A DNA stretch of 39,999 nt from an uncultured bacterium (GTDB lineage Bacteria > Verrucomicrobiota > Verrucomicrobiia > Verrucomicrobiales > Akkermansiaceae): the NCBI GenBank assembly GCA_945831585.1, contig CAMACY010000010.1:1-39999 (forward strand), in the 5' to 3' direction. This document shows, piece by piece, positions 24,831 to 31,433 of the stretch (the first letter of the stretch is position 1; each line of letters begins with the position of its first letter). Made by a program: the position numbers and the translations under genes. The notes beneath the pieces were generated by a model. It made no database searches. It was not told where the DNA came from and was given only the letters and a program-made list of their open reading frames with translations.

Positions 24831-25925
24831 TTATGCGCCGCCGGCGTTGGCCAAGGCCGCGCTCTCGGGCGGCAGGAAATTCTGGAAGCGTTTCTTGTCG
24901 ATGGCTTTCATGTAGGCCTCTTCGGGCGAAACTTGCCCGGCGAGCAGTTTTTCCCAGATGGCATCGTCCATGAACTGCATGCCCAGCTGCTTGCCGCCCA
25001 CGATGACATCCGCCAGCTTCTGCGTTGCGCCCTCGCGGATGATGGCCGACACGGCGGGCGTGGCGAAGAGGATTTCGTTGACAGCCACGCGCCCCGGCTT
25101 GTCGCAGCGCTTCATGAGCAACTGCGCCACCACGCCGCGCAGCGAGCCCGCCAGCATGGTGCGCGCCTGCGCCTGCTGCTCGGCGGGGAACACGTCGATG
25201 ATACGATCCACCGTCTTGCGTGCGTTGTTCGTGTGCAGGGTGCCGAACACGAGCAAGCCCGTCTCCGCCGCCGTCAGCGCCAGCGAAATGGTCTCCAGAT
25301 CGCGCATTTCGCCCACCAGCACGATGTCCGTGTCCTCGCGCAGCGAGGCGCGCAGACCGTCCGCGAAGGTCGGGCAGTTGTTGGGCACCTCGCGCTGGGT
25401 GATGATGCTCTTCTTGCTGGGGTGCACGAACTCAATGGGCTCCTCCACCGTGATGATGTGGCGCGAGTAGTTCGTGTTGATGTAATCGATGATGGCGGCC
25501 AGCGTGGTGGACTTGCCCGAGCCTGTCGGGCCCGTCACCAGCACGAGGCCGGACTTCATCTCGCCGAATTTCTTGATCTGCTCGGGCACATTGAGCTGCT
25601 CCAGCGTCAGAATCTTGGTCGGGATGAGACGGAACACGCAGCAGTAGCCGCGCTGCTGCTTCATGTAGTTGCAACGGAAGCGCGAGGTTTCATCCATCTC
25701 ATAGGCAAAGTCGGCATCGCCGCCCTCGGTGTACTGCGCCCAGAGTTTGGGCGGGCAAATGGGCTGCATCAGCTCCACCATCTGCTCATGGGTCAGCACG
25801 CTGTCCTCCACGGGAACAATGGAGCCGTGGACGCGGATTTTGGCGGGCTGTCCCTCCGACAGGTGCAGGTCAGAACCGCCCTGCTCCACCAAGATGCGGA
25901 AATAGTGGTCAATTTTGTTGCTCAT
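24831..25925 (-). CDS. pilT: type IV pilus retraction ATPase PilT
   Basis: Hexameric cytoplasmic ATPase that depolymerises type IV pili for twitching motility or DNA uptake. The 364-residue sequence has the PAS-like N-terminal domain (SDLHLSEGQPAKIRVHG, 18-34), Walker A GPTGSGKST (132-140), the Asp box (ITVEEPIEF), Walker B with catalytic Glu (LVGEMRDLETIS), the His box (GTLHTNNA) and SAIIREG, corresponding to the PilT AIREG motif. A second PilT-like gene ends 17 bases upstream, so the two form an operon. Confidence 0.93.
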   Translation of the reverse strand: MSNKIDHYFRILVEQGGSDLHLSEGQPAKIRVHGSIVPVEDSVLTHEQMVELMQPICPPKLWAQYTEGGDADFAYEMDETSRFRCNYMKQQRGYCCVFRLIPTKILTLEQLNVPEQIKKFGEMKSGLVLVTGPTGSGKSTTLAAIIDYINTNYSRHIITVEEPIEFVHPSKKSIITQREVPNNCPTFADGLRASLREDTDIVLVGEMRDLETISLALTAAETGLLVFGTLHTNNARKTVDRIIDVFPAEQQAQARTMLAGSLRGVVAQLLMKRCDKPGRVAVNEILFATPAVSAIIREGATQKLADVIVGGKQLGMQFMDDAIWEKLLAGQVSPEEAYMKAIDKKRFQNFLPPESAALANAGGA

Positions 25926-25942
25926 CGTCGTTCGGAAAGGGT

Positions 25943-27337
25943 TCAGTGTTCGGGGTTAGCGGCAAGGAACTTGGACATGGTGGCCGAGTCGGTGGCGCGC
26001 ATGCGGCACTCCAGCGCCGAAATCAGACCTTGCTTGTAGAGCTCTTGCAGCGAATCATCCATCAGGCGCATGCCCTGCGACTTGCCCGTCTGAATCAGCC
26101 CGGGAATCATGAAGGTCTTGCCCTCGCGGATGCAGTTGGCAATAGCCGCCGTGTTCACCAGCAGCTCCAGCGCCATCACGCGCCCGCTGCCGTCTTTCTT
26201 GGGCACCAGCTGCTGCGAGAACACGCCGCGCAGCGACTCCGACACCATCACGCGGATGTGGTCGCGCTCCTCCACGGGGAAGGCATCCAAAATACGGTCG
26301 ATGGTGCGCGCCGCCGAGCCCGTATGCAGGGTGCCCAGCACCAGGTGACCCGTCTCTGCGGCCGAGAGCGCCAGCGAAATGGTCTCCAGGTTGCGCATCT
26401 CGCCCACCATGATGACATCCGGATCCTCGCGCAGGGCAGCGCGCAGGGCACGGCCGAAGGATTCCGTGTGCTTGTGCACCTCGCGCTGGTTGACCTGGCA
26501 CTCGCGGCAGGGGAACACCGTCTCGATGGGGTCCTCCAGCGTGATGATGTGGTCCTTGCGGTCGCCATTGATGAAGTCGATGATGGAGGCCAGCGTGGTC
26601 GACTTACCCGAGCCCACGGCACCCGTCACCAGAATGAGCCCGTTGGTGAAGCGCGTCAGCGGCACTACATACTCTTTGGGCAGGTTGATGTCCTCCATCG
26701 TCAGAATCTTGCTGTTGATGATGCGGTAGCAGATGTCGTAGCCCAGGCGCTGCGACACCACCGAGGCGCGGTAGCGACCGTGCTCGTTCTGGTAGGCAAA
26801 GTCCACATCGCCCACCTCGCGCAGGCGAGCCCACTCCTTCGCACCAAGGAAACTGTTGACGAGGCACTCGGCATCCTCGCGCGTCAGGGTGGGAGCCCCC
26901 TCCCACATGGGCTGCAGCAGGCCGTGGCGGCGCCACGAGGGCGCGCAGGCTGAGGGCAGGTGAATGTCCGAGCACTTACAGTCCAGCCCCTGTTGCAGGT
27001 AGCTGTCCACATGCAGGCTCAGCGTCACCAGCAGATAGCCCTCTTCCTGTGCGTAGAGGTAGAGGTGGTACTTGCCCACGGAGGGGCTGTCGGCAATGAA
27101 GTCGAGGGCTCCCTGTTCGTCCAATGTCGCGCGCTGCTCGGGGGTGGTCACGCTCTCCACCAGTCGCTGCATGTCCTCCTGGCTCAGGGCGGCAGCCTCC
27201 TCGTCCACGGGGACGTAGGTTGCCTCGCGCATCCAGTAGGGCTGCAAGCCGGCGCCCAAATACATCGTCGGGCTCAGCACCGTCTGCCCCAGCTTCAGGT
27301 ACTCCTCCAGATTGTCGTAAATGTAAGATTCGCTCAT
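25943..27337 (-). CDS. PilT/PilU-like ATPase with duplicated N-terminal domain
   Basis: Second retraction-type ATPase, 464 residues from the chosen start, about 100 longer than PilT. The C-terminal part is canonical: Walker A GAVGSGKST, Walker B MVGEMRNLETIS, His box GTLHTGSA and NCIREGK. A complete PilT-like N-terminal domain (CKCSDIHLPSACAPSWRRHG onward) is preceded by a diverged second copy of about 110 residues (LSPTMYLGAGLQPYW to GYLLVTLSLHV), giving a two-unit N-terminus. ATG 27337 is preferred because a promoter (TACAAT at 27353-27358) lies between it and the upstream ATG at 27373. Pairing with pilT resembles pilT-pilU. The role of the extra domain is unknown. Confidence 0.88.
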   Translation of the reverse strand: MSESYIYDNLEEYLKLGQTVLSPTMYLGAGLQPYWMREATYVPVDEEAAALSQEDMQRLVESVTTPEQRATLDEQGALDFIADSPSVGKYHLYLYAQEEGYLLVTLSLHVDSYLQQGLDCKCSDIHLPSACAPSWRRHGLLQPMWEGAPTLTREDAECLVNSFLGAKEWARLREVGDVDFAYQNEHGRYRASVVSQRLGYDICYRIINSKILTMEDINLPKEYVVPLTRFTNGLILVTGAVGSGKSTTLASIIDFINGDRKDHIITLEDPIETVFPCRECQVNQREVHKHTESFGRALRAALREDPDVIMVGEMRNLETISLALSAAETGHLVLGTLHTGSAARTIDRILDAFPVEERDHIRVMVSESLRGVFSQQLVPKKDGSGRVMALELLVNTAAIANCIREGKTFMIPGLIQTGKSQGMRLMDDSLQELYKQGLISALECRMRATDSATMSKFLAANPEH

Positions 27338-27352
27338 GTCGGATTGGCGTCC

Positions 27353-27381
27353 ATTGTAACAGCTTTGCGCCATGCTGGCGA
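27353..27381 (-). promoter_or_regulatory. promoter of the pilU-like/pilT operon
   Basis: TCGCCA (27376-27381), 17-base spacer, TACAAT (27353-27358) on the minus strand. The start would fall about 8 bases before ATG 27337. Confidence 0.5.
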
Positions 27382-27422
27382 GTAAAAAGCTTCTCTTTTC
27401 CGCTGAAAAACGTCCTTTCCGA

Positions 27423-27452
27423 TTGACAGGAGGGCGCGCCGCAGCGTAGCAT
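27423..27452 (+). promoter_or_regulatory. promoter of the ZIP transporter gene, predicted leaderless
   Basis: Consensus TTGACA (27423-27428), 18-base spacer, TAGCAT (27447-27452). Only seven bases separate the -10 from ATG 27460, so transcription should begin at or next to the start codon. Confidence 0.6.
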
Positions 27453-27459
27453 ATCCCCC

Positions 27460-28263
27460 ATGGATGCTCACCTGTGGCAACAACTGCTGTTCGGCGGCGC
27501 GCTCTCCCTGCTGGCCGGGCTCAGCACCGGCATCGGCGCGGCGGTCGCGCTCTTCATCCGCAAGCCCGATACGCGGCTGCTCACGCTGGCGCTGGGTGCC
27601 AGCGCCGGGGTCATGGTCTACATCTCCTTCATGGAGCTCATGCCCACGGCGGCGGGGATGCTCGACAGCCCGCGGCACTGGCTACCCACCCTGCTCTTCT
27701 TCGGCGGCATGGGCTTGGCGGCGCTCATCGACTTCCTCATCCCCGAAGATGAAAACCCCCACGAACTCCCTGCCAAGGGAGAGCTTGAGCAGGCGCACGG
27801 CACGGGTCAGTTTACCCCGCTGGTCGGGGTGCGGCGCTCGGCTATCCTCTTCTGCCTAGCCATCGGCATCCACAACTTTCCCGAGGGCATCGCCACCATG
27901 GCCTCTGCCTTTGAGAGCACGGGTATTGCGACATCGGTAGCGCTGGCCGTGGCCATCCACAATGTGCCGGAGGGCATCGCCGTGGCAGTCCCCCTGCTCT
28001 ACGGCACGGGCGAGCGCCGCAAGGCCTTTCTCTGGGCGACGGCCAGCGGCTTGGCCGAGCCTGTGGGGGCGCTCATCGGCATGGCTATTCTACTGCCCTT
28101 CCTCTCGCCGGCTCTCCTCTCGGCGCTCTTCGGGCTTGTGTCGGGCATCATGGTCTACATTGCTTTCGACGAGCTGTTGCCCATGGCCGAGCGCTGGGGA
28201 CAGCACCACTTCGCCATCAGCGGCGTGATTCTCGGCATGGCCATCATGGCGCTGGTGCTGTGA
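27460..28263 (+). CDS. ZIP-family metal transporter (ZupT type)
   Basis: Inner-membrane importer of zinc and other divalent metals, 267 residues with about eight hydrophobic segments. The metal-site signatures of transmembrane helices 4 and 5 are present as HNFPEG (138-143) and HNVPEG (167-172). A charged, His-containing cytoplasmic loop (PEDENPHELPAKGELEQAHG, about 95-114) sits between helices 3 and 4 as usual. The length equals that of ZupT proteins. It is divergent from the pilT operon, with rnpB 50 bases downstream. Confidence 0.93.
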   Translation: MDAHLWQQLLFGGALSLLAGLSTGIGAAVALFIRKPDTRLLTLALGASAGVMVYISFMELMPTAAGMLDSPRHWLPTLLFFGGMGLAALIDFLIPEDENPHELPAKGELEQAHGTGQFTPLVGVRRSAILFCLAIGIHNFPEGIATMASAFESTGIATSVALAVAIHNVPEGIAVAVPLLYGTGERRKAFLWATASGLAEPVGALIGMAILLPFLSPALLSALFGLVSGIMVYIAFDELLPMAERWGQHHFAISGVILGMAIMALVL

Positions 28264-28277
28264 CAGCTGATTTTCGC

Positions 28278-28306
28278 TTTACTTTCGCGGCAGAAGGATG
28301 TATGCT
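28278..28306 (+). promoter_or_regulatory. promoter of rnpB
   Basis: TTTACT (28278-28283), 17-base spacer, TATGCT (28301-28306). The predicted start (about 28313) coincides with the first base of the P1 helix. Confidence 0.6.
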
Positions 28307-28312
28307 CAGCGC

Positions 28313-28687
28313 GCCGTTCGGGTTCGGGCGGTCGCTGCGGGGGGAACCCCGTAGAGGAAAGTCCGGACATCACAAGGCAGCGCGCCCTCTGAAAGGGGGG
28401 GCTCCCCGCTCTCAAAGGCGGGGGGACGGCCAGTGCCACAGAAAACAAACCGCCCGCAAGGGTAAGGGTGAAAAGGTGGGGTAAGAGCCCACCGCTCCTG
28501 CGGCAACAAGGGAGGCAGGGTAAACCCCGCGCGATGCAAGACAAACAGGGGAAGGGTCGCCTGCCCGCTATTCCCCGGGTATTAGTTGCACCCCGCCGTC
28601 ACAGGCGGGGCACGGCTCCGGCCGCGAGAAAAATGACCGCACAGCCCGCCAGGGCGGACAGAATCCGGCTTACAGAGCCCGAACGGC
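28313..28687 (+). ncRNA. rnpB: RNase P RNA (bacterial class A)
   Basis: Catalytic RNA that removes the 5' leader of pre-tRNAs. Universal segments are present in order: GAGGAAAGTCCGGAC (28357 region), CCAGTGCCACAGAAAACAAA, GGTAAGGGTGAAAAGGTGGG, GAGGCAGGGTAAACCCC and ACAGAATCCGGCTTA near the 3' end. The ends are set by the P1 helix, GCCGTTCGGG (28313-28322) pairing with CCCGAACGGC (28678-28687). Its own promoter lies just upstream and a hairpin follows. Confidence 0.97.
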
Positions 28688-28695
28688 TCCCTGCT

Positions 28696-28735
28696 CTCCC
28701 CGCCGCCGACGCGCTCGGCAGCGGGGAGCGGCGTT
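28696..28735 (+). terminator. terminator-like hairpin after rnpB
   Basis: CTCCCCGC (28696-28703) pairs with GCGGGGAG (28721-28728), with an inner CCGA/TCGG pairing, followed by CGGCGTTT. The T-run is short. The hairpin lies directly before the convergent C-S lyase stop. Confidence 0.6.
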
Positions 28736-29911
28736 TCAATGCCGGGCAGTCTGCTCGCGGACAAAGCGGCGGAAGCGCTCCAAGCCCTCGAGCAGGCGAC
28801 TGCGCGGACAGGCGAAGTTCCAGCGCATGTAGCCCTCGCCCTCCGGTCCGTAGATGCTGCCGGGGCTGAGCCGCAGCGCCACCCGCGCGCGGAGAGCCTT
28901 GTCGAGCTCCCCGGAGCTCAGCCCGAGGGCGCGGCAGTCCATCCATGCCAGGTAGGTGCACTCGATGCGGCTGAGGGGGAACTCCGGCAAATGCTCGCGG
29001 CAGTAGGCGCAGAGGGTGTCGCGGTTGCCCGCCAGATAGTCCAGCAGGCGGTCGAGCCACTCGCCGCTCTCGTTGTAAGCGGCGATGGTGGCGCAGACGC
29101 CGAAGGGGTTGACATCGCACACCTCGTTGATGTTGAGGGCGCGGTCGATGCGGCGGCGCATCGCGGCGTCCTCTGCGATGATGTTGGCGATCTGCAAGCC
29201 CGCGATGTTAAAGGCTTTGCTCGCGGAGACGCAGCTGATACTGCGCTGCCGGATATCCGCGCCGAGGGAGCCGAGGGGGGTGTAGCGATGCGGTGCGTAG
29301 ACCAGTTCTCCGTGGATTTCATCGGAGATGATGGTGAGCCCGTAGCGCTGCGCGAGCTCGGCCAGCGCCGCGAGCTCCTCCCGCGTCCACACGCGACCGA
29401 CGGGGTTGTGCGGGTTGCAGAGCAGCAGCAGGCGCACATGCGGGGCGGCGGCCTTGCGCTCCAAATCCCCCCAATCAATCTGCCACGCGCCCTGCTCGAG
29501 CCGCAGGGGGTTGCTGACGACCTCGCAGCCGTTGTTGCGGATAGAGGAGAAGAAGCAGTTGTAGACGGGCGTCTGCACGATCACGCCGTCGCCGGGCTTG
29601 GTCAGCGCCTTGATGACGGCCGAGAGGGCGGGTACCACCCCCGAGGTGTACAGCACGGACTCGCGCGCGATCTCCCAGCCGTGGCGACGGCGGAACCACT
29701 GCATCACGGCGTCGTAGTAGGCCTCGGGCACGCGGGTGTAGCCGAACACGCCGTGCTCGACCCGTCGGCGCAGCGCCTCGAGAATGGCGGGAGCCGTGCG
29801 GAAGTCCATGTCGGCCACCCACAGGGGCAGCATGTTGTCATCGGCGTCGCTGTCCCACTTATAGGAGGCGCTGCCGCGACGTATCGGGGTGTCGTCAAAG
29901 AGCGTATTCAT
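28736..29911 (-). CDS. MalY/PatB-family PLP-dependent C-S lyase (aminotransferase fold)
   Basis: Fold-type I PLP enzyme of 391 residues. MalY/PatB members cleave cystathionine or cysteine conjugates. The sequence shows LPLWVADMDF near the start (typical of this group), NPHNPVGRVW, SDEIHGELVY (Asp-containing PLP site) and the Schiff-base Lys in SASKAFNIAG (Lys232), with the substrate Arg in the C-terminal RWNFACPRS. Its ATG overlaps the stop of the DUF3737 gene (ATGA at 29908-29911), so the two are translationally coupled. The exact substrate is not determinable; cystathionine beta-lyase is the best guess. Confidence 0.9.
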   Translation of the reverse strand: MNTLFDDTPIRRGSASYKWDSDADDNMLPLWVADMDFRTAPAILEALRRRVEHGVFGYTRVPEAYYDAVMQWFRRRHGWEIARESVLYTSGVVPALSAVIKALTKPGDGVIVQTPVYNCFFSSIRNNGCEVVSNPLRLEQGAWQIDWGDLERKAAAPHVRLLLLCNPHNPVGRVWTREELAALAELAQRYGLTIISDEIHGELVYAPHRYTPLGSLGADIRQRSISCVSASKAFNIAGLQIANIIAEDAAMRRRIDRALNINEVCDVNPFGVCATIAAYNESGEWLDRLLDYLAGNRDTLCAYCREHLPEFPLSRIECTYLAWMDCRALGLSSGELDKALRARVALRLSPGSIYGPEGEGYMRWNFACPRSRLLEGLERFRRFVREQTARH

Positions 29912-30756
29912 GAGGAGCGGAGGCTGATGCGGCAGTTGCCGGGTGCGCGGAGGTGCTCATCGAGGGTGACGGAGCCGATGGCATCGGCAATAATCTGCCC
30001 CGAGAGCGGATTCTTGATGTTGGTGATGCTGCCGCAGATGTCGGCCTGCACGCTGCTGTATTCAAAGGCGCGGTCGCAGTCGGCGCCGAAGCGGCAGTTC
30101 TCCAGCACGAGATTTTGCGCATAGCAGAGCGGCTGTTCGCCCGTGATGAGGCAGTTGACGAGCCGCAGATTCCGCGAATGCCAGCCGAGGTATTCGCCGT
30201 TGAGCTCGGAGTCGTAGATGGTGACATCCTCCGCCTCCCACAGGGCGTCCTTGGTGGTGATGCGGGCGTGCCGGATTTCGGCGTTTCGGACGTACTGAAA
30301 GACATATTTGCTGTCGGTTTCGAGCCCGTCGACCACGATGTCTCGGCTGAACATGAAGGGGTAGGTGCCGCCGTGCAGGCGGACATGGCGCAGGCGCAGG
30401 TGTTCGCAGCGCCAGAACACCTCGTCGGCATCGCGCATCTCCACATCTTCCAGCTCCAGGTGATGCATCTCGCGGAACATCTTGGGCGCGTCGATGCGGG
30501 TGCGGCGCATCTGCAAGTGGTCGGAGTACCACAGAGCTGAGCGTCCGCCGACATCGAAATAGCAGTCCTCGATGACGAAGCCATGCACATGCCACAGGGG
30601 GTAGTTGCCCTCGAAGCGGCAGTTCGTGGCGCGGATGTTGCGGCATTCCTTGAGTGCCGACTCACCCGCGCGAATCACCACATGGTCGAGCTGCAGGTTC
30701 TGCGCGCCGAAGAGGGGGCGCTCCCCGCCGAATTCTGTGTTTGCGATTGTTTCCAT
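29908..30756 (-). CDS. DUF3737 family protein
   Basis: A 282-residue predicted right-handed beta-helix protein. Short repeated units alternate the form RNIRATNCRFEGNYPLWH, LVLENCRFGADCDRAF and similar, with many Asn, Cys and aromatic residues in ladder positions. It has no signal peptide, so it is cytoplasmic. I recognise the family as DUF3737, which to my knowledge has no assigned function. The ATG at 30756 is the first in the homologous region; the longer open frame upstream runs through the promoter and the neighbouring gene and is not coding. It overlaps malY by four bases and lies behind a SoxR/MerR-like promoter. Confidence 0.85.
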   Translation of the reverse strand: METIANTEFGGERPLFGAQNLQLDHVVIRAGESALKECRNIRATNCRFEGNYPLWHVHGFVIEDCYFDVGGRSALWYSDHLQMRRTRIDAPKMFREMHHLELEDVEMRDADEVFWRCEHLRLRHVRLHGGTYPFMFSRDIVVDGLETDSKYVFQYVRNAEIRHARITTKDALWEAEDVTIYDSELNGEYLGWHSRNLRLVNCLITGEQPLCYAQNLVLENCRFGADCDRAFEYSSVQADICGSITNIKNPLSGQIIADAIGSVTLDEHLRAPGNCRISLRSS

Positions 30757-30768
30757 CCTGTTTCCCCC

Positions 30769-30798
30769 GGTATAAAGCCTCAAGTGACTTGAGGGCAA
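30769..30798 (-). promoter_or_regulatory. SoxR/MerR-like operator-promoter of the DUF3737-C-S lyase operon
   Basis: On the minus strand TTGCCC (30793-30798), an 18-base spacer and TATACC (30769-30774). The spacer region is filled by a 17-bp palindrome (30778-30794), on the plus strand CCTCAAGTGACTTGAGG. The E. coli soxS promoter has CCTCAAGTTAACTTGAGG in the same place, with its first bases overlapping the -35. Long spacers holding a dyad are the mark of MerR-family activation. The start would lie about 6 bases before the ATG. Confidence 0.6.
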
Positions 30799-30839
30799 GA
30801 TTTTTCTGTGCCTGTCCGTCGGGCAGCGTGAGGAAGGGC

Positions 30840-31349
30840 TCAACGAGCGGCGTATTCGCGAGCCAACGCGGCATAATCGCGCGCGTGGACGCGCTGCTGC
30901 TGCTCGATGTCCGGCTCCAAGCAGCGCACGACCTTGGCGGGCGAGCCGAGTACGAGGCTGTGCGGCGGGATGCAGCTGTTCTTCGTCACGAGGGCGTTGG
31001 CACCCACGATGCTGCCCCGACCGATGACGGCTCCGTCCAGCACCGTAGCGCCCATGCCGATGAGTGCGGCATCCTCCACCGTGCAGGCGTGCAGGGTGAC
31101 GCTGTGGCCGATGGTGACGTCTTCGCCCACGATGCAGGGCTGCCCCGCCTCCACATGAATGCAGCTGTTGTCCTGCACATTGCTGCCGCGCCCAATGACG
31201 ATGGGCGCCAAATCCGCCCGCAGGGTGGCGTGGTGCCACACCGAGCTCCCCTCCTCCAGCCGCACCGCGCCAATCAGGTCGGCGCTGTCGGCGACGAACG
31301 CAGGGCGGCGGAGCTCAGGGCTCTGACCGCGAAATGACTCCGTGCTCAT
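30840..31349 (-). CDS. gamma-carbonic-anhydrase-like hexapeptide-repeat protein
   Basis: A 169-residue left-handed beta-helix trimer-forming protein of the YrdA/PaaY/gamma-CA-like group. The conserved run RADLAPIVIGRGSNVQD, then CIHVE, then GEDVTIGHSVTLHAC contains the three zinc His residues (His in CIHVE, IGHS and TLHAC). C-terminal hexapeptides GSPAKVVR end the domain. Activity in this subfamily ranges from carbonic anhydrase to thioesterase or unknown. ATG 31349 was chosen over a TTG 14 codons earlier because homology starts there and the length is normal. There is no Shine-Dalgarno sequence. Confidence 0.9.
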   Translation of the reverse strand: MSTESFRGQSPELRRPAFVADSADLIGAVRLEEGSSVWHHATLRADLAPIVIGRGSNVQDNSCIHVEAGQPCIVGEDVTIGHSVTLHACTVEDAALIGMGATVLDGAVIGRGSIVGANALVTKNSCIPPHSLVLGSPAKVVRCLEPDIEQQQRVHARDYAALAREYAAR

Positions 31350-31433
31350 GCGAACAGGATACCGCCCCGCCCCCTCGGCTGCAAGCCCCAAACGGGGCAG
31401 CAGCGCAAAAAGAGGATGAGCCGGTGCTTCCCG

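Noticed and set aside
30757-31239. N-terminal extension of the DUF3737 frame
   Set aside because: It overlaps the promoter and the gamma-carbonic-anhydrase-like gene in another frame, and the family homology begins at ATG 30756.
31381-31405. Hairpin between the prepilin-like gene and the gamma-CA-like gene
   Set aside because: The stem is interrupted and lacks a T-tract on the minus strand; not convincing as a terminator.
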